Assembly (NCBI RefSeq): GCF_008692845.1
Contig: NZ_VXJW01000012.1
Span: forward strand, 60,454-124,453
Length of the DNA: 64,000 bases
Direction: 5' to 3'
DNA from: Salmonella enterica subsp. arizonae
GTDB lineage: Bacteria > Pseudomonadota > Gammaproteobacteria > Enterobacterales > Enterobacteriaceae
This document shows positions 35,445-47,570 of this stretch, in pieces; positions within the stretch are counted from its first letter, which is position 1, and each line of letters opens with the position of its first letter. The position numbers and the translations under genes are program-made. The notes below the pieces were generated by a model. The model made no database searches. It was given only the letters and a program-made list of their open reading frames with translations, and had not been told where the DNA came from.

Positions 35445-35807
35445 TTACTCGCCTCGGTAGACGCAGCCGGCTGTGCAGGTTTCTTTCACCATGACAGCGC
35501 TAAGTAGCGGCACAACAGGTTTAACCTGGTCCCAGATCCATTTTGCCAGTACTTCGCTGGTGGGATTGGAAAGCCCTGGAATATCGTTCAGATAGTAATG
35601 ATCAAGACGATCGTAAGTGGGTTTAAACGCCGCTTTGAGATCCGCGAAGTCCATGATCCAGCCGGTATGCGGATCGACTTCACCGGTAATTTCGAGACGC
35701 ACCATAAACGAGTGCCCGTGCAGGCGGCCGCACTTATGCCCTTCAGGCACGTGAGGCAATCGGTGAGCGGCTTCAAAGGTGAAATCTTTATACAACGTTG
35801 TGGACAT
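35445..35807 (-). CDS. queD: 6-carboxy-5,6,7,8-tetrahydropterin synthase QueD
   Basis: QueD converts dihydroneopterin triphosphate to 6-carboxytetrahydropterin, the precursor used by QueE. The 120-aa protein is a member of the PTPS family; the zinc His residues are in [10 protein letters not shown] and [10 protein letters not shown], and the catalytic Cys is in [10 protein letters not shown]. It points leftward toward queE, with the CRISPR2 remnant between them. Confidence 0.95.
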   Translation of the reverse strand: MSTTLYKDFTFEAAHRLPHVPEGHKCGRLHGHSFMVRLEITGEVDPHTGWIMDFADLKAAFKPTYDRLDHYYLNDIPGLSNPTSEVLAKWIWDQVKPVVPLLSAVMVKETCTAGCVYRGE

Positions 35808-36296
35808 GATGAACTCTCAGTCAATAAAAAACCGCCGTAGGGTACCGGAAAGCGCATTTTTTATCATTAACTAAAACTACTCTGCGCTATGTGACTGACA
35901 ATGAATTTAAAATTTTCAATAAAATTTACTATTTATCAAAGGATTATGAAATCGATTTTGATGTTAACAACAATAACTAAAATAGGTTAGTTCATTTGGT
36001 TATTTGTTATTTCCAACCCTTCTTTAACTGTTATTACTCCCACCGTTAACCTTATCCTCAGTTTGGGTTTTATCGCTTCTACACTTCATCCTTCAAGCCG
36101 CATCTGTGTTGGCTGCGTTTACTCACCCCAGTCACGTACTTTTGTACGCTCCTGGGTGGCGCTCTCTTGCCGCGTGACTCGGCTTACAGCCTCGCCCTTG
36201 CAGGGCCAGCGCTGTTCAAAACGCTAAAGCGTTTTGTGATGCAACTTGAATGATTTTGTGTATAAATCCGCTTTGCTTACTGGAACATAACGACGC
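35808..36296. promoter_or_regulatory. queD/cysJIH intergenic control region
   Basis: The 35870-36060 part is A+T-rich and includes TTATTTGTTATTTCCAACCC and TTCTTTAACTGTTATTAC (about 36002-36040), which resemble the CysB-binding region known upstream of cysJIH. From 36087 an inverted-repeat element occupies most of the remaining leader. CysB with N-acetylserine activates cysJIH during sulfur limitation. The exact transcription start cannot be fixed by eye. Confidence 0.55.
36087..36254. repeat. Intergenic inverted-repeat element in the cysJ leader
   Basis: The ends TTCATCCTTCAAGCCGCATC and, inverted, TCATTCAAGTTGCATC are related terminal repeats. The interior holds further palindromes (GTACTTTTGTAC and AAAACGCTAAAGCGTTTT). 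The middle (GGCTGCGTTTACTCACCCCA) belongs to a repeat I recognise from many enterobacterial intergenic regions. The size of about 168 bp suggests a non-autonomous, MITE-like sequence. It lies between the putative CysB region and the cysJ start. Confidence 0.65.
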
Positions 36297-38096
36297 ATGA
36301 CGACACAGGCTCCACTGACAGGGTTGCTTCCGCTTAATCCGCAGCAACTGGCGCGCCTCCAGGCCGCGACAACTGACTTTACTCCCGAACAGCTTGCCTG
36401 GGTCTCCGGCTATTTTTGGGGAGTTTTGAATCCGCGTTCAGGCGCTGACGCCGTAGCGCGTGCGCCAGAGAGGGGGAGCCTTGGGATTACGCTTATCTCC
36501 GCTTCGCAAACCGGCAATGCGCGTCGTGTGGCTGAAGCTCTGCGTGATGATCTGCTGGCAGTCAACCTTAACGTGAATCTGGTGAATGCCGGCGACTACA
36601 AATTCAAACAGATCGCCTGTGAAAAACTGCTGGTGGTGGTGACGTCAACCCAAGGGGAAGGCGAGCCGCCGGAAGAGGCCGTCGCGCTGCATAAGTTCCT
36701 GTTCTCCAAAAAAGCGCCAAGGCTTAACAACACCGCTTTCGCTGTTTTTAGCCTGGGCGATACGTCATATGAATTTTTCTGTCAGGCCGGTAAAGATTTT
36801 GACAATAAGCTGGCGGAACTTGGTGGTGAACGCTTGCTGGATCGCGTGGACGCCGACGTGGAATACCAGACGGTCGCCGCACAATGGCGCGCGCGCATAG
36901 TTGACGTCTTAAAATCCCGCACGCCAGTGACGACGCCTGTACCGTCCGTTGTCAGCGGCGCGGTAAACGAGATCCACACCAGCCCCTACACCAAAGAAGC
37001 GCCTCTGCGCGCCTCGCTCTCGGTGAATCAGAAAATCACTGGCCGTAACTCGGAAAAAGACGTTCGTCATATCGAGATTGATTTAGGCGATTCCGGTCTA
37101 TGTTATCAGCCGGGCGATGCGCTGGGTGTCTGGTATCAGAACGATCCCGCACTGGTCAAAGAGATCGTGGAACTGTTGTGGCTGAAAGGCGATGAACCTG
37201 TTGCCGTTGACGGTAAACTACTGCCGCTAACGGAAGCGCTACAGTGGCATTTCGAACTGACGGTCAACACCGCAGGTATTGTTGAAAATTATGCCACGCT
37301 GACGCGTAGTGAGTTTCTATTGCCGTTAGTTGGTGACAAAGCGCAGTTACAGCACTACGCCGCCGCCACGCCAATTGCCGATATGTTGCGCTTCTCCCCG
37401 TCACAGTTGGATGCTGACGCGTTAGTCGGCCTGCTGCGTCCGCTAACGCCGCGTTTGTACTCTATTGCGTCGTCACAGGCGGAGGTCGAGAATGAAGTTC
37501 ATCTCACCGTAGGCGTCGTACGTTATGACATTGAAGGGCGAGCACGGGCAGGCGGCGCTTCCAGCTTCCTGGCCGATCGCGTGGACGACGAGGGCGAAGT
37601 ACGCGTGTTCATCGAACATAACGACAACTTCCGTCTGCCGACGAATCCGGAAACGCCGATCATCATGATTGGTTCTGGCACGGGCATTGCCCCGTTTCGC
37701 GCCTTTATACAACAGCGCGCCGCAGACGAAGCGTCGGGTAAGAACTGGCTGTTTTTCGGTAATCCGCATTTTACCGAAGATTTTCTCTACCAGGTGGAGT
37801 GGCAGCGCTACGTGAAAGAGGGCTTGTTAAGCCGTATCGATCTCGCCTGGTCGCGCGATCAAAAAGAAAAAATATACGTCCAGGACAAGTTACGTGAACG
37901 GGGCGCCGAGCTGTGGCGCTGGATCAATGACGGCGCGCATATTTATGTCTGTGGCGATGCGAATCGCATGGCGAAAGACGTTGAGCAGGCGTTATTGGAA
38001 GTAATAGTTGAATTCGGCGGCATGGACCTCGAATCGGCAGACGAATATTTAAGTGAGCTGCGCGTAGCGCGCCGTTATCAGCGAGATGTCTACTAA
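36297..38096 (+). CDS. cysJ: Sulfite reductase flavoprotein subunit CysJ
   Basis: CysJ passes electrons from NADPH through FAD and FMN to the CysI haemoprotein, which reduces sulfite to sulfide. The 599-aa protein has an N-terminal flavodoxin domain ([28 protein letters not shown]), a linker, and a C-terminal ferredoxin-reductase module (RLYSIASS for [17 protein letters not shown] for NADPH, ending RRYQRDVY). Its stop overlaps the cysI ATG (TAATG). First gene of cysJIH. Confidence 0.97.
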   Translation: MTTQAPLTGLLPLNPQQLARLQAATTDFTPEQLAWVSGYFWGVLNPRSGADAVARAPERGSLGITLISASQTGNARRVAEALRDDLLAVNLNVNLVNAGDYKFKQIACEKLLVVVTSTQGEGEPPEEAVALHKFLFSKKAPRLNNTAFAVFSLGDTSYEFFCQAGKDFDNKLAELGGERLLDRVDADVEYQTVAAQWRARIVDVLKSRTPVTTPVPSVVSGAVNEIHTSPYTKEAPLRASLSVNQKITGRNSEKDVRHIEIDLGDSGLCYQPGDALGVWYQNDPALVKEIVELLWLKGDEPVAVDGKLLPLTEALQWHFELTVNTAGIVENYATLTRSEFLLPLVGDKAQLQHYAAATPIADMLRFSPSQLDADALVGLLRPLTPRLYSIASSQAEVENEVHLTVGVVRYDIEGRARAGGASSFLADRVDDEGEVRVFIEHNDNFRLPTNPETPIIMIGSGTGIAPFRAFIQQRAADEASGKNWLFFGNPHFTEDFLYQVEWQRYVKEGLLSRIDLAWSRDQKEKIYVQDKLRERGAELWRWINDGAHIYVCGDANRMAKDVEQALLEVIVEFGGMDLESADEYLSELRVARRYQRDVY

Positions 38097-39808
38097 TGAG
38101 CGAAAAACATCCAGGCCCACTGGTGGTCGAAGGTAAACTGTCCGATGCCGAGCGCATGAAGCGGGAAAGCAACTACCTGCGCGGTACCATTGCGGAAGAT
38201 CTGAACGACGGTCTCACCGGCGGTTTTAAAGGCGATAACTTCCTGCTGATCCGCTTTCACGGCATGTATCAGCAGGATGATCGCGATATTCGTGCAGAAC
38301 GTGCTGAACAGAAGCTGGAGCCGCGCCATGCGATGCTGCTGCGCTGCCGTTTGCCGGGCGGTGTCATCACCACTAAACAGTGGCAAGTGATCGATAAATT
38401 TGCTGCTGATAATACGATTTACGGCAGTATCCGCCTGACCAACCGTCAGACTTTCCAGTTTCACGGCATTCTGAAGAAGAACGTTAAGCCGGTACATCAG
38501 ATGCTGCACTCCGTCGGGCTGGATGCGCTGGCGACTGCCAATGACATGAACCGTAACGTGCTGTGTACTTCTAACCCGTATGAATCACAGCTACATTCCG
38601 AAGCCTACGAGTGGGCGAAGAAGATCTCGGAACATCTGCTGCCGCGCACCCGCGCCTACGCGGAGATCTGGCTCGATCAGGAAAAAGTCGCCACTACTGA
38701 TGAAGAACCGATCCTCGGCCAGACCTATCTGCCGCGTAAATTCAAGACCACGGTGGTGATTCCGCCGCAAAACGATATCGATCTACACGCCAACGATATG
38801 AGCTTTGTGGCGATTGCCGAAAACGGCAAGCTGGTGGGCTTTAACCTGCTGGTGGGCGGTGGTCTGTCTATTGAGCACGGTAATAAAAAAACCTACGCCC
38901 GCACGGCGAGTGAATTCGGCTTCCTGCCGCTGGAGCACACGCTGGCGGTGGCGGAAGCGGTAGTGACCACACAGCGCGACTGGGGTAACCGTACCGACAG
39001 GAAAAACGCCAAAACCAAATACACCCTTGAGCGCGTGGGGCTGGAGACGTTTAAAGCAGAAGTTGAGCGTCGCGCGGGGATCACATTTGAACCCATTCGT
39101 CCGTATGAATTTACCGGGCGTGGCGACAGGATAGGCTGGGTGAAAGGCATTGATGATAACTGGCACCTGACGCTGTTTATCGAGAATGGCCGTATTCTGG
39201 ATTACCCTGGGCGTCCACTGAAAAGCGGTCTGCTGGAGATCGCGAAGATTCATCAGGGCGAGTTCCGTATTACTGCTAACCAGAACCTGATTGTTGCCAG
39301 CGTGCCGGAAAGCCAGAAAATGAAGGTAGAGAAGCTGGCGCTTGACTACGGCCTGATGAACGCCGTGTCGCCGCAGCGTGAAAACTCAATGGCCTGCGTC
39401 TCTTTTCCGACCTGTCCGTTAGCGATGGCCGAGGCGGAACGCTTCCTGCCGTCGTTCGTCGATAAGGTGGAAGCGGTGATGGCCAAACATGGCGTGGGCA
39501 ATGAACATATCGTTCTGCGGGTGACCGGATGCCCGAACGGCTGCGGCCGCGCGATGCTGGCGGAAATTGGCTTAGTCGGGAAAGCGCCCGGTCGTTATAA
39601 CTTGCATCTTGGCGGCAACCGCATCGGGAGCCGTATTCCACGGATGTATAAAGAAAATATCACCGAGCCGGCTATTTTGGCCTCGCTGGATGAACTGATT
39701 GGGCGCTGGGCGAAAGAGCGCGAAGCGGGTGAAGGTTTCGGTGACTTTACGGTGCGTGCGGGAATTATTCGTCCGGTGCTCGATCCTGCGCGTGATTTCT
39801 GGGAATGA
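38096..39808 (+). CDS. cysI: Sulfite reductase haemoprotein subunit CysI
   Basis: CysI carries sirohaem and a 4Fe-4S cluster and performs the six-electron reduction of sulfite. The 570-aa sequence shows the four cluster cysteines in [17 protein letters not shown] and [13 protein letters not shown], the last also ligating sirohaem. The duplicated nitrite/sulfite reductase ferredoxin-like halves are seen as [13 protein letters not shown] and [13 protein letters not shown]. It is co-translated with cysJ. A REP element separates it from cysH. Confidence 0.97.
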   Translation: MSEKHPGPLVVEGKLSDAERMKRESNYLRGTIAEDLNDGLTGGFKGDNFLLIRFHGMYQQDDRDIRAERAEQKLEPRHAMLLRCRLPGGVITTKQWQVIDKFAADNTIYGSIRLTNRQTFQFHGILKKNVKPVHQMLHSVGLDALATANDMNRNVLCTSNPYESQLHSEAYEWAKKISEHLLPRTRAYAEIWLDQEKVATTDEEPILGQTYLPRKFKTTVVIPPQNDIDLHANDMSFVAIAENGKLVGFNLLVGGGLSIEHGNKKTYARTASEFGFLPLEHTLAVAEAVVTTQRDWGNRTDRKNAKTKYTLERVGLETFKAEVERRAGITFEPIRPYEFTGRGDRIGWVKGIDDNWHLTLFIENGRILDYPGRPLKSGLLEIAKIHQGEFRITANQNLIVASVPESQKMKVEKLALDYGLMNAVSPQRENSMACVSFPTCPLAMAEAERFLPSFVDKVEAVMAKHGVGNEHIVLRVTGCPNGCGRAMLAEIGLVGKAPGRYNLHLGGNRIGSRIPRMYKENITEPAILASLDELIGRWAKEREAGEGFGDFTVRAGIIRPVLDPARDFWE

Positions 39809-39817
39809 TGTGAAACT

Positions 39818-39889
39818 GCCGGATGGCGGTAACAATGCCTTATCCGGCCTACGTAGACGGTAGGCCTGATAAGCGCAGCGCCATCAGGA
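39818..39889. repeat. REP/BIME between cysI and cysH
   Basis: GCCGGATGGCGG, CCTTATCCGGCCTACG, GTAGGCCTGATAAGCGC and GCGCCATCAGG make a paired REP structure inside the cysJIH operon. Confidence 0.82.
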
Positions 39890-39910
39890 AAGGCAAATTG
39901 TGAGGAACTT

Positions 39911-40645
39911 ATGTCCGTACTCGATCTTAACGCCCTGAACGATCTGCCAAAAGTGGATCGCGTGCTGGCGCTGGCTGAAACCAACGCCGAACTGGAAAAG
40001 CTGGTTGCCGAAGAGCGCGTGGCGTGGTCGCTGGAAAATCTGCCTGGCGAATATGTGCTTTCTTCAAGTTTCGGTATTCAGGCGGCGGTGAGCCTGCATC
40101 TGGTCAATCAGATCCGCCCGGATATCCCGGTTATTCTGACCGATACTGGCTACCTGTTCCCGGAAACTTACCAGTTTATTGATGCGTTAACGGACAAGCT
40201 CAAGCTGAATCTGAAGGTTTATCGGGCGACGGAGAGCGCCGCCTGGCAGGAAGCCCGCTACGGCAAACTGTGGGAGCAGGGCGTTGAGGGCATTGAGAAA
40301 TACAATGAGATCAACAAAGTCGAGCCGATGAACCGGGCGCTGCAAGACTTAAACGCGCAGACGTGGTTTGCGGGCCTGCGCCGCGAGCAGTCCGGCAGCC
40401 GTACGAGTTTACCAGTGCTGGCGATTCAGCGCGGCGTGTTCAAAGTGCTGCCGATAATCGACTGGGATAACCGGACGGTATATCAGTATCTGCAAAAACA
40501 TGGTCTGAAATACCACCCATTGTGGCATCAAGGCTACCTGTCGGTGGGCGATACGCATACGACCCGCAAGTGGGAGCCGGGTATGGCGGAAGAAGAGACG
40601 CGCTTCTTCGGACTGAAACGTGAGTGCGGGCTGCATGAAGGGTAA
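39911..40645 (+). CDS. cysH: PAPS reductase CysH
   Basis: CysH reduces 3'-phosphoadenylyl sulfate to sulfite with thioredoxin. The 244-aa protein has the PP-loop-like [14 protein letters not shown] and the [12 protein letters not shown] block, and it ends with the catalytic cysteine motif ECGLHEG. It lacks the extra cysteine pairs of cluster-containing APS reductases, so it should be PAPS-specific. Last gene of cysJIH; it converges with sopD. Confidence 0.97.
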   Translation: MSVLDLNALNDLPKVDRVLALAETNAELEKLVAEERVAWSLENLPGEYVLSSSFGIQAAVSLHLVNQIRPDIPVILTDTGYLFPETYQFIDALTDKLKLNLKVYRATESAAWQEARYGKLWEQGVEGIEKYNEINKVEPMNRALQDLNAQTWFAGLRREQSGSRTSLPVLAIQRGVFKVLPIIDWDNRTVYQYLQKHGLKYHPLWHQGYLSVGDTHTTRKWEPGMAEEETRFFGLKRECGLHEG

Positions 40646-40742
40646 TCGTAATTACGCAGTATGATGATACTTGCCGTCATGAAAAATTTCCACAAGCTGC
40701 CAACGCTGCTGGATTTCAAATCAGTCATTTTACACTCTACCG

Positions 40743-41696
40743 TTAAGCCAGTAATATATTACGACTGCACTCATTTTTACCAATATGTAAAGAATGTTCA
40801 TGTGCCAAGTATATCTTCTCAAGAATTGGGTCAATATTCATTTTATTTTTATGATAGTCTTTATAATCCTGATTAAGTTTATTTAAAAAACCTGCATTTG
40901 TTCCTTTAAACTCTGTAAGCGGCGAATAGGTATGTAATAAATAGGAGATACACGGATGTATCATGCTAAAAGCGACTTCTCCTTGTATTTCCTGATAACC
41001 TATTTTGCAAAACTGAGTGATAGGATCAAAGTTACCTGCATTAATACAGGCCAGTGTCGATTTTTCATTTTCAGAGAGTGAATCCTGCCATTCTACAAGC
41101 TGGTGGTCGGGAGCCTCTGCGGGACGCATCATCCCATAAACGGCCTCTTTGATTTTTGTATTGCCGGTCACCTCTTTTCGTAAAGTAGATGACGATGCCT
41201 GAAGTAATTCTGGGTGACAGGTAATCGTCGAACCAATCATCTCGCATATTTGTAAAAATAGCTTTCTCTCCTCTCTACTCATAGATTCTACTGCTACAGT
41301 ATCTGAGATGTTGAGGATATCCTGGATCTTGCTTTGGCTGATCACCGTGTCGCCGACTATAAATAGAAATTGTGTCTGAGAGGCGTCCATCTTGATCTTA
41401 AACAGATCCTGATGAGCGGGACAGGCTAAATTTTGTAATCGTTTAAACGCGTAAATTTTAGCCATATCCTCTACGTTAACGTCCATCTCTCCAGGTTCCC
41501 CACGGCCCTGACCGTGAATAATGCTGTGTAGCACTTCCAGCGCATGGTCTTTTTTTTCCGATCTAAAGTGATCCTGGAGTTTATCCCAGCGCCCCATATG
41601 AGTTGCTTTTTCTTTATCTGCACTTAGCAGATGAGCAAGCCGGCTTTCATTAAGTGTATAATTTTGATAATTACCGAAGTTTAAAGTGACTGGCAT
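40743..41696 (-). CDS. sopD: Type III secretion effector SopD
   Basis: SopD is injected into host cells by Salmonella type III secretion and promotes invasion-site membrane fission, fluid secretion and inflammation; it acts on Rab8 and related trafficking. The 317-aa length, the start MPVTLNFGNYQNYTLNESRL and the place beside cysH identify it as SopD rather than the paralog SopD2. I chose the ATG at 41696, although an in-frame ATG lies ten codons upstream. The gene is visibly richer in A+T than its neighbours, as expected of acquired DNA. By memory it differs from the S. Typhimurium protein at many positions (for example ITCHPELLQASSS). Confidence 0.92.
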   Translation of the reverse strand: MPVTLNFGNYQNYTLNESRLAHLLSADKEKATHMGRWDKLQDHFRSEKKDHALEVLHSIIHGQGRGEPGEMDVNVEDMAKIYAFKRLQNLACPAHQDLFKIKMDASQTQFLFIVGDTVISQSKIQDILNISDTVAVESMSREERKLFLQICEMIGSTITCHPELLQASSSTLRKEVTGNTKIKEAVYGMMRPAEAPDHQLVEWQDSLSENEKSTLACINAGNFDPITQFCKIGYQEIQGEVAFSMIHPCISYLLHTYSPLTEFKGTNAGFLNKLNQDYKDYHKNKMNIDPILEKIYLAHEHSLHIGKNECSRNILLA

Positions 41697-42185
41697 AATT
41701 TTTTCCTTTAAATTTATATTATTCAATATCTGGAATATGCCGCTCCATTCGCTATTGTTTTATTAAAATAGCCAGATTTGATCGCGGGAGAAAATCTGAA
41801 CGGCGTTATAAATATAGCAGATTTATTGGTGCCGATCCTTTGGAATGACGATGATTCAGACAAAAGGTTGATAATTCGCCGAAAATGGTCGTTTTTTTAA
41901 AGTTTGGCTTGTTCGGGGAAGGGGCATTGAAAGACATCTCTTTGAACACCTCAGCCAGGCGGAATAACATAAACTCTTACAAAAATATCGGTGAAGTAAA
42001 TGTCTTAGCAAAATATATAAATTTTAGAGGGTGTGTTTAAATATAATTTCAAAATGTGTAATTTTTTTAGATATCTCAAAAAAGCCTTAAAGAGGCGTGA
42101 AGTGCTTTCGTTATCCACATGCTGGAGTTTACGTGTCGATTGACCACCATCTAAAAAATTAGGCATTAAGAATAAGGAGCAGACA
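41697..42185. other. A+T-rich non-coding stretch between sopD and the cas3 relic
   Basis: This region should hold the sopD promoter (leftward) and what was once the upstream and N-terminal part of cas3. I see no open frame with a ribosome site and no tRNA or repeat. The only open frame here is antisense to the cas3 relic. Confidence 0.5.
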
Positions 42186-42869
42186 GCGCAATTTTTTGCC
42201 TGGATTTTATTCTGGCATGACATTGGAAAATTTGCTCATTCCTTCCAGCAACTTTACCGTCATGAGGCTTTAAATGCCTTTAATGAGCCTACACGATATT
42301 ATGAAAAAATTGCGCATCCCACGCTGGGATATGGGTTGTGGAACTCCTGGCTAAGTGAATGCCCGGAGTTATTTCCTCCTTCTTCGCTTTCAGTTCGTAA
42401 GAGTAAGCGCGTTATGGCGCTTTGGATGCCAGTCACTACAGGTCATCATGGACGCCCTCCAGATGCAATCCAGGAACTGGATCAGTTTCGTCAGCAGGAT
42501 AAAGACGCGGCAAGAGATTTTCTTCTCAGAGTAAAAGCGCTCTTCCCCTCAACGGCGAATGTGTCTGTCTTTACGGGTATAGAGACGCTTTTCCCTTTTA
42601 TTCAGCATCCCACGCCGTTACAACAAAAAGTGCTTGAACTAGATATTAATATGGATGGCGCACAGCTCTTTATTCTTGAAGATGTCACCGGGGCCGGAAA
42701 GACAGAGGCGGCGCTCATACTGGTTCATCGGCTGATGGCGGCAGGTAAAGCGCAGGGGCTCTATTTTGGGCTACCGACGATGGCGGTAACGCCATTTAAA
42801 CATAACAACCTGCGCTTACTTGGACTCAGCAACAAAGTTTTACTGTGTTCCCCGCGCCAGCGGGGATAA
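42186..42869 (+). pseudogene. cas3: Relic of cas3 (type I-E helicase-nuclease) fused to a CRISPR repeat
   Basis: Cas3 unwinds and degrades DNA marked by Cascade. What remains is an open frame from about 42144 that reads AQFFAWILFWHDIGKFAHSF, containing the HD-nuclease motif HDIGK, then MPVTTGHHGRPPD. Next come VSVFTGIETLFPFIQ, the helicase P-loop LEDVTGAGKTEAAL and LYFGLPTMA. The N-terminus is lost. Compared with E. coli Cas3, two internal blocks are missing: after VKALFP, and after GLPTMA, where it resumes at TPFKHNNLRLLGLSNKVLL. The next residues should be the DEVH box; instead the sequence enters a CRISPR repeat and stops at TAA within it. About 230 of some 890 residues survive, so it is non-functional. 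Confidence 0.92.
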
Positions 42870-42934
42870 ACCGTTGCAGTTTGCCCGACTCGTGCTCCGT
42901 TCCCGATGTTCCCCGGGTCAGCGGGGATAAACTA
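42845..42934 (+). CRISPR. One-spacer remnant of the CRISPR1 (type I-E) array
   Basis: Repeat 1 (42845-42873, 29 bases, GTGTTCCCCGCGCCAGCGGG...) matches the Salmonella/E. coli type I-E consensus. A 32-base spacer follows at 42874-42905. Repeat 2 (42906-42934) has several changes, at its first base and in its stem and tail, typical of the degenerate terminal repeat next to iap. The leader and all other repeats are gone; the 5' side is directly the cas3 relic. No cas1, cas2 or Cascade gene is in the window. Confidence 0.95.
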
Positions 42935-42948
42935 TTTGTACCAGCAAC

Positions 42949-43995
42949 TCAGGGCGTTTTTTCCGCCTTCGCCAGTTCTTTAACCAGCGGCAGCATTATC
43001 CGCACTACGTCGCGGCTACGGCGCTCAATCCGCCCTGGCAGCGCCTTGTCAATATGCTGTTGATTATCCAGCCGTACATCGTGCCAGCTATTGCCGTTCG
43101 GGAAGGATGCGTTTTTCGCTCGTTGCTGGTATCCGTCTTTTTTACCCAGATTCCAGTTCGTCGCCTCAACGGAAAGCACAGAAAGCCCCGCTTTATCAAA
43201 AACCTCCGCATCATTACAGCAGCCCGTTCCTTTGGGGTACGCCGGATTGAGTCCCGGATTAGTGCTCGCGGCGATACCATAATGGCGCGCAATCGCTAAT
43301 GCCCGCTCCCGGGTCAGTGTACGCACCGCTTCCGGCGTATTTTTCCCGCTATTAAAATAGAGCTTATCACCAACAATCAGGTTATCGAGATTAATGATCA
43401 GCAGCGTATTTTTCTTTTCAGTGTCACTCATTCGTTTGAGTAAATTTTCCGCGCCCAGTTTTCCCTCTTCTTCCCCGCTGGTGGCGATAAAACGAATCCC
43501 ATAATGGGTCGGTATATCTTTCAGACGCGCCGCCAGTTCCAGCATAACGCCTAATCCCGCAGCATTATCATCCATTCCCTGTAACGTTAAACCGCCCAGA
43601 TTGGCATCAATATCGGCGTCGCTCTGCGGAGCGTATGTATCCAGATGCGCCATAATAATGATCTGTTGCGGCACGTGCCCTTCATGGGCGGCGATGACCA
43701 TACTGCCCGTCACGTTATGCCAGTTTTTGCGGTTATCCCTGGTGGTATAAATAAATCGACTATTAAACGTCCGAATATCGCTTTGGTATCCCATCCGGGC
43801 AAATTGTTGGCGTAAATAATCGGCAGTCAACATCTCTGCGGGGGAGCCAGTCATTCTCCCCGGAAAAAAGGTGGCGATATGTCGTGCCTGAATATTCGCT
43901 ATTTCACCAGGTCCTGGTGATGCTGCCTGTGCAGGAAAGATAAAGCCTACGCCGAGCGCCAGAATGACGGTAAAGCGGCGCGTTGCGGAAAACAT
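42949..43995 (-). CDS. iap: Alkaline phosphatase isozyme conversion aminopeptidase Iap
   Basis: Iap is an exported M28-family aminopeptidase that trims N-terminal arginine from alkaline phosphatase. The 348-aa precursor starts with a signal peptide (about residues 1-24, cleaved near FPAQAA). The zinc-binding residues lie in IIMAHLDTY, GMDDNAAGLG, ATSGEEEGKLG and IINLDNLI. It is leftward, ending next to the CRISPR1 remnant, and divergent from cysD. Confidence 0.93.
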   Translation of the reverse strand: MFSATRRFTVILALGVGFIFPAQAASPGPGEIANIQARHIATFFPGRMTGSPAEMLTADYLRQQFARMGYQSDIRTFNSRFIYTTRDNRKNWHNVTGSMVIAAHEGHVPQQIIIMAHLDTYAPQSDADIDANLGGLTLQGMDDNAAGLGVMLELAARLKDIPTHYGIRFIATSGEEEGKLGAENLLKRMSDTEKKNTLLIINLDNLIVGDKLYFNSGKNTPEAVRTLTRERALAIARHYGIAASTNPGLNPAYPKGTGCCNDAEVFDKAGLSVLSVEATNWNLGKKDGYQQRAKNASFPNGNSWHDVRLDNQQHIDKALPGRIERRSRDVVRIMLPLVKELAKAEKTP

Positions 43996-44246
43996 AATGA
44001 GTCCTTAAATACAGAACAAAATTTTACCCGACCAGTATGTAACCGCGATCGTGTTAACACAATTTCATTTGCTCCTAAATGCCGGGAATCCGGTAAGTTA
44101 AGCACTTTTTGATATTGGTTTTTTGGCCGCGTTATTCCTTTGAGGAACTACTCATTCCAATTCGTCATTTCATTCACTCTCCTGCGCTCCCTATAGTCGT
44201 GTAATCAGAATGTTTAGCAAAAAAGCAGTATTGCAAAGGAACGGTT
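43996..44246. promoter_or_regulatory. iap/cysDNC divergent intergenic region
   Basis: No gene. An A+T-rich segment with the TTATTCC...CTACTCATTCC...TTCATTC pattern (about 44132-44178) precedes cysD and is likely to include the CysB activation site of cysDNC. AAAGGAACG provides the cysD ribosome site. Confidence 0.45.
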
Positions 44247-45155
44247 ATGGATCAAAAACGACTCACTCACCTGCGGCAACTGGAGGCGGAAAGCATCCAT
44301 ATTATCCGTGAAGTGGCGGCGGAATTCGCGAATCCGGTCATGCTGTACTCCATAGGTAAAGACTCCAGCGTCATGCTACATCTGGCGCGCAAGGCGTTTT
44401 ATCCGGGTACGTTGCCGTTCCCGCTATTGCACGTTGATACCGGCTGGAAATTCCGTGAGATGTACGCCTTTCGCGACCGTACCGCCAACACATACGGCTG
44501 CGAACTGCTGGTACATAAAAACCCGGAAGGCGTGGCGATGGATATCAATCCGTTCGTTCACGGTAGCGCTAAACACACCGACATTATGAAGACCGAAGGG
44601 TTAAAGCAGGCTCTGAATAAATATGGCTTTGATGCCGCGTTCGGCGGCGCACGGCGCGATGAGGAAAAATCCCGCGCAAAAGAACGTATTTACTCCTTCC
44701 GCGACCGCTTCCATCGCTGGGATCCGAAAAACCAACGACCGGAACTGTGGCGCAACTATAACGGTCAGATTAATACAGGCGAAAGTATTCGCGTCTTCCC
44801 GCTCTCCAACTGGACAGAACAGGATATCTGGCAATACATCTGGCTGGAAAACATAGAGATCGTACCGCTGTATTTGGCTGCTGAACGTCCGGTGCTGGAA
44901 CGTGACGGCATGTTGATGATGGTGGATGACGATCGTATCGATCTACAGCCTGGCGAGGTCATCAAAAAAAGGATGGTGCGCTTTCGCACGCTCGGCTGCT
45001 GGCCGCTCACCGGGGCGGTGGAATCCCACGCGCAAACGCTGCCGGAAATTATCGAAGAGATGCTGGTTTCCACCACCAGCGAACGCCAGGGGCGGGTGAT
45101 TGACCGCGATCAGGCGGGGTCAATGGAGCTTAAAAAACGTCAGGGGTATTTCTAA
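44247..45155 (+). CDS. cysD: Sulfate adenylyltransferase subunit 2 CysD
   Basis: CysD adenylates sulfate with ATP to give APS, driven by GTP hydrolysis on CysN. The 302-aa protein is a PP-loop ATPase: the motif [20 protein letters not shown] contains SIGKDSS, and [16 protein letters not shown] is the conserved catalytic block. It lies 9 bases ahead of cysN in the cysDNC operon, regulated by CysB. Confidence 0.97.
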   Translation: MDQKRLTHLRQLEAESIHIIREVAAEFANPVMLYSIGKDSSVMLHLARKAFYPGTLPFPLLHVDTGWKFREMYAFRDRTANTYGCELLVHKNPEGVAMDINPFVHGSAKHTDIMKTEGLKQALNKYGFDAAFGGARRDEEKSRAKERIYSFRDRFHRWDPKNQRPELWRNYNGQINTGESIRVFPLSNWTEQDIWQYIWLENIEIVPLYLAAERPVLERDGMLMMVDDDRIDLQPGEVIKKRMVRFRTLGCWPLTGAVESHAQTLPEIIEEMLVSTTSERQGRVIDRDQAGSMELKKRQGYF

Positions 45156-45164
45156 GGAGCCGCC

Positions 45165-47196
<2,032 letters not shown>

Positions 47197-47246
47197 GGCA
47201 CCATCGGGCTTGTATGCCCGGTATGGTCAAGGTTACAGGATTTGAT

Positions 47247-47570
47247 ATGCGTAATAGCCATAACATTACTTTCACAAGGTCAGACGCCTTCATTGTCGAC
47301 GATGACACCACCAGTTCATTACCGGGGGCGGTGGTCGGCTTTGTGTCGTGGCTACTGGCATTGGGAATCCCTTTTCTGCTTTATGGCCCTAATACGCTGT
47401 TTTTCTTTCTTTATACCTGGCCCTTTTTCCTCGCGTTAATGCCGGTATCGGTGATTATCGGCATTGCGTTGCATCTGCTGGTAAAAGGCAAGTTACTCTT
47501 TAGCATCATGTTTACTCTGCTGGCGGTAGGCGCGCTGTTCGGCGCGTTATTTATTTGGCTATTAGGGTAG
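47247..47570 (+). CDS. ygbE: Inner-membrane protein YgbE (DUF3561)
   Basis: A 107-aa protein of unknown function with three hydrophobic segments: about 28-48 (AVVGFVSWLLALGIPFLL), 50-70 (LFFFLYTWPFFLALMPV) and 85-105 (ending GALFIWLLG). The polar N-terminus MRNSHNITFTRSDAF and overall length match E. coli YgbE. I chose the ATG at 47247 over an upstream in-frame start. It sits between cysC and ftsB. Confidence 0.88.
   Translation: MRNSHNITFTRSDAFIVDDDTTSSLPGAVVGFVSWLLALGIPFLLYGPNTLFFFLYTWPFFLALMPVSVIIGIALHLLVKGKLLFSIMFTLLAVGALFGALFIWLLG

Noticed and set aside
42005..42223. Leftward 72-codon frame between sopD and cas3
   Set aside because: It is antisense to the cas3 relic over part of its length and has no ribosome site or known family.
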